DNA of 64,000 nucleotides from Pseudophaeobacter flagellatus. GTDB taxonomy: Bacteria; Pseudomonadota; Alphaproteobacteria; Rhodobacterales; Rhodobacteraceae. Both the position numbers and the translations under genes were made by a program. The notes under the pieces were generated by a model. It worked only from the letters and a program-made list of their open reading frames with translations, was not told the origin of the DNA and did not search any database. Positions within the stretch are counted from its first letter, which is position 1, and every line of letters starts with the position of its first letter. The DNA lies in NCBI RefSeq assembly GCF_021228235.1, contig NZ_JAJQRG010000004.1:339441-403440 (forward strand), read 5' to 3'. Shown here piece after piece: positions 25,562 through 34,263 of this stretch.

Positions 25562-25594
25562 GCCTCCGGCGGAGGTATTTGGAGCAAGATGAAA
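25562..25594 (+). repeat. 33-nt intergenic repeat, copy 2
   Basis: Begins GCCTCCGGCGGAGGTATTT and ends AAGATGAAA, with three substitutions relative to 14573-14605. It lies 39 bp after the aldehyde dehydrogenase stop. The CCTCC-GGC-GGAGG stem could act in termination or RNA processing. Confidence 0.7.
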
Positions 25595-25628
25595 TGGGCG
25601 GCGCCAGGGGCTGCTGGGGGAGTGAGCG

Positions 25629-26867
25629 ATGAAGGTTGAAAAGACCATATTGGTGGTCGGCACCTATGATACCAAAGAGGATGAGCTGTGGTATTTGGCA
25701 GAGATCATTCGTGGCCAGGGGGGGGGCGTTTTGTCGATGGATGTGAGCGTGCTGGGAGATCCGCTGCGCCCGGTGGATGTGAGTAAGCACGAGGTGGCCC
25801 GTGCCGGAGGCGGTAGCATCAAGGCGGCGATTGCGAGTGGCGATGAGAATATCGCGATGCAGATCATGGGGGCGGGAGCAGCTGCTGAGGCGCGTCAGTT
25901 GCATCTGGCTGGGCGCATTGATGGGGTGGTGGTCTTGGGGGGCACCATGGGCACCGATCTGGCGCTGGATCTCTGCGCGGCGCTGCCAGTTGGGGTGCCA
26001 AAATATGTGGTTTCTACTGTTGCCTTTTCGCCCTTGATGCCGCCGGATCGGATCCCGGCGGATGTGCAGATGATTCTTTGGGCTGGCGGGCTGTATGGGT
26101 TGAATTCGATTTGCAAGGCGGCACTGAGCCAAGCCGCCGGGGCGGTCTTGGGGGCGGCGCGTGCGGTTGAGGCGCCACGGCGGCAGCGCCCACTGATTGG
26201 GATGACCTCTTTTGGCAAGACCGTGCTGCGGTATATGGTGCAGCTGAAGCCCGCGCTGGAGGCCCGGGGGTTTGAGGTTGCAGTGTTTCATGCCACCGGC
26301 ATGGGGGGGCGCGCCTTTGAGAGCCTCGCAGGCGAGGGCGCCTTTGCTGCGGTGTTGGATTTCGCACCGCAGGAGGTTTCAAATCATTTGTTTGGTGGGC
26401 TGTCGGCGGGGGCGGATCGCATGACCAATGCGGGCCGGGTCGGCACGCCGCAGTTGGTGGCTCCGGGGTGTTATGATCTGGTGGATTTTGTTGGCTGGCA
26501 GGGGGTGCCAACCGCACTGGAGGGCCGCCCGACCCATGCCCATAACCGGTTGTTGTCTTCCGCAATACTGGATGGGCAGGAGCGCCGGGCGGTGGCGCGG
26601 TCGATCTGTGATAAGTTGTCAGGGGCGAGGGCACCAGTGGCGCTGTTTCTGCCTGAACGGGGCTGCAACGAGTGGGATCGCCCCGGAGGAGACCTGCAGG
26701 ATGCGGCGGGGCTCGCGGCGTTTTGCGCAGAGATTCGCGCTGTCTGCCCTGATAGTGTCGATCTGTACCCACTGGACTGTCACATCAATGACGCGGCGTT
26801 TTGTGACAAAGTGTTGGAGGTTTTTGACGCCTGGGTGACAAGTGGGGTCATCAAGGCGGGGCTATAG
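25629..26867 (+). CDS. UPF0261 / Tm-1-like ATP-binding domain protein
   Basis: A 412-residue protein of the UPF0261 family, related to the ATP-binding domain of the plant Tm-1 resistance protein. It starts VEKTILVVGTYDTKEDEL and shows GGGSIKAA, VVVLGGTMGTDLALDL, GMTSFGKTV, FHATGMGGRAFE and the C-terminal LPERGCNEWDRPGGDL block. No biochemical activity is firmly known for bacterial members; in catabolic operons they often accompany uncharacterised substrate-processing genes. It follows the aldehyde dehydrogenase by 105 bp and is closed by a strong terminator, so it looks like the last gene of the tct operon. Confidence 0.88.
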   Translation: MKVEKTILVVGTYDTKEDELWYLAEIIRGQGGGVLSMDVSVLGDPLRPVDVSKHEVARAGGGSIKAAIASGDENIAMQIMGAGAAAEARQLHLAGRIDGVVVLGGTMGTDLALDLCAALPVGVPKYVVSTVAFSPLMPPDRIPADVQMILWAGGLYGLNSICKAALSQAAGAVLGAARAVEAPRRQRPLIGMTSFGKTVLRYMVQLKPALEARGFEVAVFHATGMGGRAFESLAGEGAFAAVLDFAPQEVSNHLFGGLSAGADRMTNAGRVGTPQLVAPGCYDLVDFVGWQGVPTALEGRPTHAHNRLLSSAILDGQERRAVARSICDKLSGARAPVALFLPERGCNEWDRPGGDLQDAAGLAAFCAEIRAVCPDSVDLYPLDCHINDAAFCDKVLEVFDAWVTSGVIKAGL

Positions 26868-26966
26868 GTGCAGCTGGTCGGCGGGGGCTGGGATCTCGCG
26901 CCGACGCTTGACTGGACTGGCCAGGTTGGACTGGCCGGGTTGGGCCGCGGAGATATCTGAAGGGGA

Positions 26967-26996
26967 GGGCATCTGCAGAGGCAGGTGCCCTTTTTC
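26967..26996 (+). terminator. Rho-independent terminator after the UPF0261 gene
   Basis: AGGGCATCTGC-AGA-GGCAGGTGCCCT with one G-U pair, then TTTTTCCTT. It ends the tct/aldehyde dehydrogenase/UPF0261 unit. Confidence 0.85.
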
Positions 26997-27309
26997 CTTG
27001 ATCTGTGGCTGTCGGTTGATGCCGCTGTTTGGGGCAGGAATTCCGCTAGGTCGTCTGGATTGTTTATGGCTTGATCCTAAGAAGGCTCTTGCCTAAGGTG
27101 AGGTGAATTTTGTGGAATAGATTTCCGCAATGTGGAATTTTCGAAAGCCTATCATTGCCCTTGGTTGATGTGCCGGGGGTGACGTGAGGTTCTGCATTGG
27201 CGCTTTGCGCTGGGACTTTGCGCTGAGACATGGCTTATGCTGAGATTGACGAAATACAGGGGCTAACCGGGCGGTTGCGCTGGGGCCCAACGGGAGAGAA
27301 GGAATTCGA
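26997..27309 (+). promoter_or_regulatory. Leader/promoter region of the beta-oxidation operon
   Basis: No convincing gene is seen here. At 27110-27130 an imperfect palindrome TTGTGGAA-TAGAT-TTCCGCAA (7 of 8 paired) is followed at once by a further TGTGGAATTTTC, suggesting an operator cluster for a regulator encoded elsewhere. The ribosome site GGGAGAGAAGG precedes the ATG at 27310. Confidence 0.4.
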
Positions 27310-29406
27310 ATGACAGATGCCATCGGTTATGAACGCGTCGGAGAGATTGCCGTTTTGAAAGCACAGAACCCACCGGTGAATGCGCTGGGTTTTGATATTC
27401 GCGAAGGCCTGCTGGCCGGGATCGAGCGGGCAGAAGAAGAGGGCGCCAAGGCGGTTTTGATCTATGGTGAGGGCCGCACCTATTTTGCCGGCGCCGATAT
27501 TCGTGAATTTGGCGCGCCACCGCGGGGGATCTTTTTGCCCGATCTGTGCAACCGCATCGAGGCCTCGCCCTTGATGGTAGTCTCGGCGCTGCATGGCACT
27601 GCCCTGGGGGGCGGGCTAGAGGTGGCGCTGTCGTCGCATTATCGTGTTGCTGTTCCATCGGCGAAAATGGGGCTGCCCGAAGTGCATCTGGGTATTCTGC
27701 CAGGCGCGGGTGGTACGCAGCGTTTGCCCCGTGTGGCGGGGACCGAAGCCGCGCTGGAGATGATTACATCCGGGCGCCAGGTGGGGGCCAAAGAGGCGCT
27801 TGCCATGGGGATCATTGACAAGATTTCCGAGGGAGAGCCGCGGGAGGTTGGCCTGGCCTATGCGCAGGAACTGCTGGATCAGAGCGCGCCGCGACGCGCG
27901 GTAGGCGAATTGCCCGCACCGCAGGCCATTGATTTTGATGCGGTCTATGAGGCAACGCTGAAAAAGGGTCGGGGCCAGTTGTCGCCTGCGATCTGCGTGC
28001 GTGCCGTGCAGGCAGCGGCAGAGTCCAGCTCTCTGCAAGAGGGGCTGAAGCGCGAGCGTGAATTGTTTATGCAGCTGATGAATTCAGACCAGCGCGAGGG
28101 GCTGATCCATGCCTTCTTTTCAGAGCGCGCGGTTAGCAAACTGCCCGAGCTGAAAGGCGTCGACCCGCGTGATCTGGCCGCCATCGGCGTGATTGGCGGC
28201 GGCACCATGGGGGCAGGCATCGCCACTGCTGCGCTGTTGGCTGGCCTGACTGTCGTGATGCTGGAGATGACCGCCGAGGCGGCCGAGGCCGCCAAGGGGC
28301 GCATCAGCGGCAACCTGCAGGGGGCACTGAAGCGCGGCAAAATCTCTGAGGCGCAGTTCACCCAGTTGACCGAAGAGGCGTTGACCCTGGCCACCGACTA
28401 TAGTGCGCTGAGCGAGGTTGATCTGGTGATCGAGGCGGTCTTTGAAGAGATGAGCGTCAAAAAGCAGGTCTTCACCAAGCTGGATGAGGTCTGCAAGAAG
28501 GGCGCGATCTTGGCGTCCAACACATCTTATCTGGATGTGAATGAAATCGCCGCCTGCACTTCGCGTCCCGAAGATGTGATTGGGCTGCATTTCTTTTCGC
28601 CAGCGCATGTGATGAAGCTGCTGGAAATCGTGGTTGCGGATAAGACCGCGCTGGACGTGGTCGCCACGGGCTTTGCCCTGGGGCAGCGGATGAAAAAGAT
28701 CTCGGTACGGGCCGGCGTCTGCGATGGCTTTATCGGCAACCGGATCCTGGCCACCTATCGCAAGGCGGCGGATCATATGGTGCTGGATGGGGCCTCTCCC
28801 TATCAGATCGACAAGGCGCTGACCGATTTTGGTTTTGCCATGGGGCCCTTTGCGGTGGCCGATCTGGCGGGGCTGGATATCGGCTGGGCGGTGCGCAAAC
28901 GCAAACGGGCCGAGGGCATGGATCCACGCGACCGCGACAGCAATTATATGGATAAGGTCTGCGAGGCCGGACACTTTGGTCAGAAGACTGGCAAAGGCTA
29001 CTATGTCTATGAGGCTGGCAAACGCGGTGGCACGCCAAATCCTGAAATCACCGACCTGATTGCGGCGGAACGCGCCGAAAAAGGCATCACCCCGCGCGCC
29101 TTTAGCGACGAGGAAATCGTCACCCGCTATATGGCGGCCATGGTGAATGAGGCAGCCAAGGTGCTGGGCGAAGGCATCGCGCGCCGTCCGCTGGATGTCG
29201 ATATGACATTGCTGTTTGGCTATGGGTTCCCGCGCTATCGCGGCGGGCCGCTGAAATGGGCCGACATGCAGGGGCTGGATAAGATCCTTGCCACAATCAC
29301 CGAAGGCGCCAAGGTGGATCCCTACTTCTGGGAGCCCGCACCATTGTTGGAAAAACTGGTGGCCGAAGGCCGCAAATTTGACGATCTCAACAAGGAAAAC
29401 AGCTAA
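27310..29406 (+). CDS. Bifunctional enoyl-CoA hydratase/3-hydroxyacyl-CoA dehydrogenase (FadJ/PimF type)
   Basis: A 698-residue fusion. The N-terminal crotonase domain carries YFAGADIREF, HGTALGGGLEVALSSHYR and GLPEVHLGILPGAGGTQRLPR. The NAD-binding motif GVIGGGTMGAGIA lies near residue 295, with GLHFFSPAHVMKLLEIV and the C-terminal dehydrogenase repeats (FGYGFPRYRGGPLKWAD) after it. It carries out hydration and NAD-dependent oxidation in one beta-oxidation turn. First gene of a seven-gene operon; its TAA overlaps the thiolase ATG by one base. Confidence 0.93.
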   Translation: MTDAIGYERVGEIAVLKAQNPPVNALGFDIREGLLAGIERAEEEGAKAVLIYGEGRTYFAGADIREFGAPPRGIFLPDLCNRIEASPLMVVSALHGTALGGGLEVALSSHYRVAVPSAKMGLPEVHLGILPGAGGTQRLPRVAGTEAALEMITSGRQVGAKEALAMGIIDKISEGEPREVGLAYAQELLDQSAPRRAVGELPAPQAIDFDAVYEATLKKGRGQLSPAICVRAVQAAAESSSLQEGLKRERELFMQLMNSDQREGLIHAFFSERAVSKLPELKGVDPRDLAAIGVIGGGTMGAGIATAALLAGLTVVMLEMTAEAAEAAKGRISGNLQGALKRGKISEAQFTQLTEEALTLATDYSALSEVDLVIEAVFEEMSVKKQVFTKLDEVCKKGAILASNTSYLDVNEIAACTSRPEDVIGLHFFSPAHVMKLLEIVVADKTALDVVATGFALGQRMKKISVRAGVCDGFIGNRILATYRKAADHMVLDGASPYQIDKALTDFGFAMGPFAVADLAGLDIGWAVRKRKRAEGMDPRDRDSNYMDKVCEAGHFGQKTGKGYYVYEAGKRGGTPNPEITDLIAAERAEKGITPRAFSDEEIVTRYMAAMVNEAAKVLGEGIARRPLDVDMTLLFGYGFPRYRGGPLKWADMQGLDKILATITEGAKVDPYFWEPAPLLEKLVAEGRKFDDLNKENS

Positions 29407-30581
29407 TGAAACAAGTCGTTATTGTCTCTGCCGCCCGCACCGGGCTGGCCAAATCCTTTCGCGGGTCGTTCAACATGACCCATGGGGCCACCATGGGCGG
29501 CGCTGCGGTCGAAGCAGCCGTTGCCCGTGCCGGTATCGAGGGGGCCGAGATCGAAGACTGCATCATCGGCTGTGGCACGCCCGAAGCCGAAACTGGCGCT
29601 AATATCGCGCGCCAGATTGCGCTGCGCGCCGGGCTGCCGGTGACCACTTCAGGGATGACGGTGAACCGGTTTTGCTCTTCCGGGTTGCAATCCATTGCTC
29701 TGGCGGCGCAGCAGATCATCTGCGAAGGGGCCGGCCCCATGGTTGCAGGTGGCGTCGAGAGCATCTCTATGGTGCAGCCCAAAGCGCGATCAGCGCATGA
29801 AAGCTGGCTGCTCGAGCATAAGCCAGAGGTCTATATGACCATGATCGAAACCGCCGATATCGTGGCGCAGCGCTACGGTATCAGTCGCGAAGATCAGGAT
29901 GCCTATGGCTTGCGCAGCCAGCAGCGGATTGCTGCGGCGCAATCGGCGGGGCTGTTTGCCGATGAAATCATTCCAGTGACCACCACCATGGCGGTCAAGG
30001 ACAAGGAAACCGGCGAGATCTCGATGAAAGAGGCGCTGGTGGACCGGGATGAATGCAACCGTCCCGGCACCACGCTGGACGGGCTGTCTGGTCTGGCACC
30101 TGTGCGGGGCGATGGCAATTTTGTCACGGCTGGCAATGCCAGCCAGCTGTCCGACGGTGCCGCTGCGGTGGTGTTGATGGATTCCAAAGAGGCAGAGCAG
30201 CGCGGGATTGAAGCCATGGGCGCCTTCAAGGGCTTTGCGGTTGCCGGTTGTGAACCCGACGAAATGGGCATCGGCCCGGTCTTTGCCGTGCCCCGCCTGC
30301 TGGAACGCCACGGGCTGACCGTGGATGACATCGACATCTGGGAGCTCAACGAGGCCTTTGCCAGCCAGGCGTTGTATTGCCGCAACCGTCTTGGGATCGA
30401 TGATGCCAAATGCAACGTCAACGGCGGCTCTATCGCGATTGGTCACCCATTTGGCATGACGGGTGCGCGCATGACGGGGCATATCCTGCGTGAAGGCAGA
30501 CGTCGCGGCGCCAAGCTTGGCGTTGTGACCATGTGCATCGGTGGTGGCATGGGGGCTGCTGGCCTGTTCGAGATCTACTGA
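29406..30581 (+). CDS. Acetyl-CoA acyltransferase (thiolase; FadA/PimB type)
   Basis: A 391-residue thiolase with the nucleophile in VNRFCSSGLQSIA, the GHPFGMTGARMTGH histidine and the CIGGGMGAAGLFE cysteine. It cleaves the 3-oxoacyl-CoA produced by the preceding enzyme. Coupled start: TAATG with the upstream gene. The pair forms the core beta-oxidation module of the operon. Confidence 0.94.
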   Translation: MKQVVIVSAARTGLAKSFRGSFNMTHGATMGGAAVEAAVARAGIEGAEIEDCIIGCGTPEAETGANIARQIALRAGLPVTTSGMTVNRFCSSGLQSIALAAQQIICEGAGPMVAGGVESISMVQPKARSAHESWLLEHKPEVYMTMIETADIVAQRYGISREDQDAYGLRSQQRIAAAQSAGLFADEIIPVTTTMAVKDKETGEISMKEALVDRDECNRPGTTLDGLSGLAPVRGDGNFVTAGNASQLSDGAAAVVLMDSKEAEQRGIEAMGAFKGFAVAGCEPDEMGIGPVFAVPRLLERHGLTVDDIDIWELNEAFASQALYCRNRLGIDDAKCNVNGGSIAIGHPFGMTGARMTGHILREGRRRGAKLGVVTMCIGGGMGAAGLFEIY

Positions 30582-30604
30582 TCTCGCTCATCATTCAACA
30601 AAAT

Positions 30605-30640
30605 GCGCCCAAACGTCGCCGTGAAGAGACGTCTGGGCGC
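30605..30640 (+). repeat. Intra-operon hairpin between thiolase and acyl-CoA dehydrogenase
   Basis: Thirteen-base arms, GCGCCCAAACGTC and GACGTCTGGGCGC, pair at 12 of 13 positions around a 10-base loop. No T-run follows. It is probably an mRNA-processing or stability element dividing the operon. Confidence 0.55.
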
Positions 30641-30687
30641 CCCTCTGGAGCGATATCTGGGGGTGGCTTTCTGGGAGGAAGCACCAA

Positions 30688-31887
30688 ATGGATCTGAATT
30701 ATTCTGCCGAAGAGCAGGCGTTTCGCAGCGAAGTGCAGGATTTCCTGGCACAAAAGCTGCCAGCAGAGATGGCCGATGCCGTGCGCAACGGCAAAGAACT
30801 GGGCAAAGAGGGGCATGATAAATGGCATGCGATCCTCAACGATCAGGGCTGGTTGGCCCCCAACTGGCCAAAGGAATTTGGCGGTTGCGAATGGAACGCT
30901 GTCCAGCGCCATATCTTTGAGGAAGAGTGCTGCCGAGCCAATGCACCACGCATTGTGCCTTTCGGTCTGTCGATGCTGGCGCCTGTGTTGCAGAAATTCG
31001 GTTCCAAGGCGCAGCAGGACCACTACCTGCCGCGCATCCTGTCGGGTGAAGACTGGTGGTGCCAGGGCTATTCTGAACCAGGCGCAGGCTCTGACCTGGC
31101 CAGCCTGAAGACACGCGCGGTGCGCAACGGTGACCACTATGTGGTCAATGGTCAGAAAACCTGGACCACCCTGGGGCAATACGCCAACTGGATCTTCTGT
31201 CTGGTGCGGACCGATCCCGATGCGAAACAGCAATCCGGCATTTCCTTTCTGCTGATTGATATGGATACCCCCGGCATCGAAGTGCGCCCGATCATCCTGC
31301 TGGACGGCACCCATGAGGTGAACGAAGTCTGGTTCACGGATGTCAAAGTGCCGGTTGAAAATCTGGTGGGCGAGGAAAACAAAGGCTGGACCTACGCCAA
31401 GTATCTGCTGACCCATGAACGCACCAATATTGCCGGTGTTGGCTTTAGCCGCGCAGGCCTTGAGGCGGTGAAACGCATGGCGCGCAGCCAGATGCACCGG
31501 GGTCGCCCCCTGATCGAAAATGCGCATTTTGCCGCCCGTGTGGCGCGGGCCGAGATCGACCTGATGGCCATGTCCACCACCAACTTGCGGATTATCTCGC
31601 GGGCTGCTGCCGGACAGGCCCCAGGCGTCGAGAGCTCAATGCTCAAGGTAAAGGGGACAGAAATTCGTCAGGAAATCAACGACTTGGCTCGCCGCGCCGC
31701 CAGCGCCTATGCACTGCCCTTCGTTTCCGAAGCCCTGGAAGGCGGTAATGAGCCTGCGATGGGCCCAGAGGGGAGCGCCGCCGCCGCACCGCAGTATTTC
31801 AACAATCGTAAACTCTCTATCTTTGGGGGCTCTAACGAGATCCAGAAAAACATCATCGCCAAAGTCAAACTGGGAGGCGGGGCATGA
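30688..31887 (+). CDS. Acyl-CoA dehydrogenase, large partner (PimC-like)
   Basis: A 399-residue FAD acyl-CoA dehydrogenase: WCQGYSEPGAGSDLASLKTRA (FAD/substrate loop), NGQKTWTT and the C-terminal IFGGSNEIQKNIIAKVKLG. It is the larger of two adjacent, dissimilar dehydrogenases whose genes overlap by 4 bp, as in pimeloyl-CoA dehydrogenase PimC/PimD and heteromeric steroid acyl-CoA dehydrogenases. The substrate is probably a dicarboxylic or ring-derived acyl-CoA. Confidence 0.92.
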   Translation: MDLNYSAEEQAFRSEVQDFLAQKLPAEMADAVRNGKELGKEGHDKWHAILNDQGWLAPNWPKEFGGCEWNAVQRHIFEEECCRANAPRIVPFGLSMLAPVLQKFGSKAQQDHYLPRILSGEDWWCQGYSEPGAGSDLASLKTRAVRNGDHYVVNGQKTWTTLGQYANWIFCLVRTDPDAKQQSGISFLLIDMDTPGIEVRPIILLDGTHEVNEVWFTDVKVPVENLVGEENKGWTYAKYLLTHERTNIAGVGFSRAGLEAVKRMARSQMHRGRPLIENAHFAARVARAEIDLMAMSTTNLRIISRAAAGQAPGVESSMLKVKGTEIRQEINDLARRAASAYALPFVSEALEGGNEPAMGPEGSAAAAPQYFNNRKLSIFGGSNEIQKNIIAKVKLGGGA

Positions 31888-33026
31888 ACTTCGATCTGAC
31901 AGAAGAACGCCAGATGCTGCAGGATACGCTGCGCCGTTTTCTGCGTGACAACCAAGAAGCGCTGCGCGCCAGCACCCGTCTGGGCGAGAGTGACAACAAG
32001 CTGGGCTTTGACGCCGAAATCTGGGCCAAACTGGCCGAACTGGGCGTCATTGGCGCGCTGTTCAGCGAGGACGACGGCGGTTTTGGCGGCGCGGGCTTTG
32101 ATCTGAGCACCGTATTCGAAGAGCTGGGACGTGCAGGCGTGGTTGAACCACTGCTGGATAGTGCTGTTCTTGGCGGTGGCCTGATTGCCGCTCTGGGCAA
32201 TGAAACACAAAAAGAGCTGGTTGAGGCGGTGATTGGCGGCACGGTGCATCTGGCCCTGGCCCATGGGGAACCCAACAGCCGCTATGACCTGTCCCATGTG
32301 GAAACCACCGCACGCGCGGCGGGCGATAATATCGTTCTCAGCGGGCGCAAAGCCGTCGTGGTCAATGGCGAAGCGGCAGATTATCTGCTGATCTCGGCCC
32401 GCGAAAGTGGCGCATCTGACGCGCAGGATGGCATTTCTCTGTTCCTGGTGCCGCGCGATACGGCGGGTCTGTCGCTGCGGGGGTATCCGCTGTTGGCCGG
32501 GGGCCGCGCTGCTGAGATGGACCTTGACGATCTGCACCTGCCGGCCTCTGCCCGCCTGGGCGCGGCTGGCGCGGCCTATCCGGCGCTGCACCGCGCCATG
32601 ATGCGTGCCGAGGTTGCGCTGGCAGCGGAAACGCTTGGTGCGATGGAAACCGCGACCGAGCTGACCCGCGAATACCTGTTGACACGGCAACAGTTTGGCC
32701 GCCCGATTGGCAGCTTTCAGGCGCTGCAACACCGCATGGCCACCCTGCTGATCGAGCTGGAACAGGCGCGTTCGGCGGTGATCAATGCCGCTGGTCATCT
32801 GGACACCGGCCCAGAGGAACAGGCGCTGCAGATTGCCGCTGCCCGCAACCTGATTGGCCGCGCCGGGCGCCTGGTGGCAGAAGAAAGCATCCAGCTGCAT
32901 GGTGGTATTGCCATGACCGAAGAGTATGAGCTGGCCCATATCGCCAAGCGTATCGTGATGGCGGATCACCGCTTTGGCGATACCGATACCCAGCTGGAGC
33001 GGTTCCTTGACCTTAGCGCCGCCTGA
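31884..33026 (+). CDS. Acyl-CoA dehydrogenase, small partner (PimD-like)
   Basis: A 380-residue acyl-CoA dehydrogenase-family protein starting MNFDLTEERQMLQDTLRRF. The C-terminal domain (REYLLTRQQFGRPIGSFQALQHRMA, ESIQLHGGIAMTEEYELAH) is well conserved while the FAD-loop region is weak, typical for the smaller member of a heteromeric pair. It starts with an ATGA overlap with its partner. Confidence 0.9.
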   Translation: MNFDLTEERQMLQDTLRRFLRDNQEALRASTRLGESDNKLGFDAEIWAKLAELGVIGALFSEDDGGFGGAGFDLSTVFEELGRAGVVEPLLDSAVLGGGLIAALGNETQKELVEAVIGGTVHLALAHGEPNSRYDLSHVETTARAAGDNIVLSGRKAVVVNGEAADYLLISARESGASDAQDGISLFLVPRDTAGLSLRGYPLLAGGRAAEMDLDDLHLPASARLGAAGAAYPALHRAMMRAEVALAAETLGAMETATELTREYLLTRQQFGRPIGSFQALQHRMATLLIELEQARSAVINAAGHLDTGPEEQALQIAAARNLIGRAGRLVAEESIQLHGGIAMTEEYELAHIAKRIVMADHRFGDTDTQLERFLDLSAA

Positions 33027-33435
33027 TCAGGCCCCGGATCCTTTCTTTGAGATCGAAGATCCGGGCGTTCAGCAACTGGTGGGGTATAAAACCACCATTG
33101 ATCGGCGCGATGGCAGCTGTCTTGTCACACTGGATCTGGAACCGCCGCACCTGAATCGCCATGGCATCCTGCATGGCGGTATTGTGGCGACGGTTCTGGA
33201 TGTGGTCTGCGGCAATACCGCCTCGCAGTTCTTTGATCGGAAAAACCACGCGCCGCTGGTGACAGTCTCGTTGACGCTGTCCTATGTGGCAGCGGCAAGG
33301 GCGGGCCGGGTCAGCGCCACTGCACGGGTGACGGGGGGCGGGGCCTCTATCGCGCATGTCTTTGGCGAATTGGTGGATGCAGAGGGCCAGCTCTTGGCTA
33401 CGGCCACCGGTGTATTCAAGAGGATCAAGAGATGA
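33007..33435 (+). CDS. PaaI-family (hotdog-fold) acyl-CoA thioesterase
   Basis: A 142-residue hotdog thioesterase. The active-site helix segment is HLNRHGILHGGIVATVLDVVCG and the strand VTVSLTLSYVAAARAGRV follows, as in PaaI/YbgC relatives. It would release CoA from stalled intermediates. A TTG start at 33007 with GGAGCGG upstream is favoured, giving a 20-bp overlap with the dehydrogenase gene; a TTG at 32974 is also possible. The stop overlaps the next start (ATGA). Confidence 0.82.
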   Translation: MTLAPPDQAPDPFFEIEDPGVQQLVGYKTTIDRRDGSCLVTLDLEPPHLNRHGILHGGIVATVLDVVCGNTASQFFDRKNHAPLVTVSLTLSYVAAARAGRVSATARVTGGGASIAHVFGELVDAEGQLLATATGVFKRIKR

Positions 33436-34214
33436 GCCCCTTGGCCCGGCTTGAGGATCAGGGCGACCGCGCGGTTGTCGTCAATATGAACGCTGCCCGC
33501 CGTGGGGCGCTGTCGCCGGATCTGTATGAAGCCATTGCGGCGGCGATTGATCTGGCCAAAGAGCCGCGTATCCGCGCCATTCTGCTGACCTGCGAGGGGG
33601 GCTTTTTCTGCGCAGGCGGTGATCTCAATGTCTTGATCGAACGGCGTGGGCTGAGCGAAGCAGAACGCCGCGATAAAGTGGATCAGCTGCATGGGCTGAT
33701 CCGCGGATTGCGCGCAGCCCCGGTGCCAGTGATCGCAGCGGTGGAGGGCGGCGCTGCTGGGGCGGGTGTCTCCTTGGCCCTGGCTGCGGATTTGATCGTC
33801 GCGGCTGAGGGCGCAAAGTTCACCGCGGCCTATGTCAAGGCCGGGCTGGTGCCGGATGGCGGTTTGACCTCTGCCCTGGCGCGCAGCTTACCGCGCCCGC
33901 TGGCCATGGAAATGTGCCTTTTGGCGCGCCCGGTTATGGCGCAGCAGATGGCGGATCTGGGTGCGGTGAATCTGGTGGTGCCAGAGGGGGCTGTGCTTGC
34001 AGCGGCCCATGGTCTGGCCGATCAGCTGGCCGAGGGACCGCCAGCTGCGCAACGGGCCATTCGGCATCTGGTGTCTGACGCCTATGAGGCAAGCGAGGCG
34101 GCGCAACTGGATGCAGAGCGAAACGCCATGGCCCATGCCGCCGGTGCGGCAGAGGCGGGCGAGGGTATCGCAGCCTTTCTGGAAAAACGAAAACCTCGCT
34201 TCCCGTCAGAATAA
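33432..34214 (+). CDS. Enoyl-CoA hydratase/isomerase (crotonase family; PimE-like)
   Basis: A 260-residue crotonase-fold protein: oxyanion-hole segments GGFFCAGGDLNVL and VEGGAAGAGVSLALAADLIVAA, then KAGLVPDGGLTSALAR. It complements the hydratase domain of the first operon gene, perhaps for a specific isomer or unsaturated intermediate. Tightly coupled to the thioesterase gene upstream. Confidence 0.88.
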   Translation: MSPLARLEDQGDRAVVVNMNAARRGALSPDLYEAIAAAIDLAKEPRIRAILLTCEGGFFCAGGDLNVLIERRGLSEAERRDKVDQLHGLIRGLRAAPVPVIAAVEGGAAGAGVSLALAADLIVAAEGAKFTAAYVKAGLVPDGGLTSALARSLPRPLAMEMCLLARPVMAQQMADLGAVNLVVPEGAVLAAAHGLADQLAEGPPAAQRAIRHLVSDAYEASEAAQLDAERNAMAHAAGAAEAGEGIAAFLEKRKPRFPSE

Positions 34215-34263
34215 TGGCGCGAAACAGGGATCTATAAATCAAAACCGATGGGGAGAAGCGGTG

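Noticed and set aside
27283..27297. GGGCCCAACGGGAGA, also present at 44199-44213
   Set aside because: A 15-base exact match, but at 27283 it is mostly the ribosome-binding region of the first beta-oxidation gene, and there is no surrounding similarity; too short to call a repeat from one pair.
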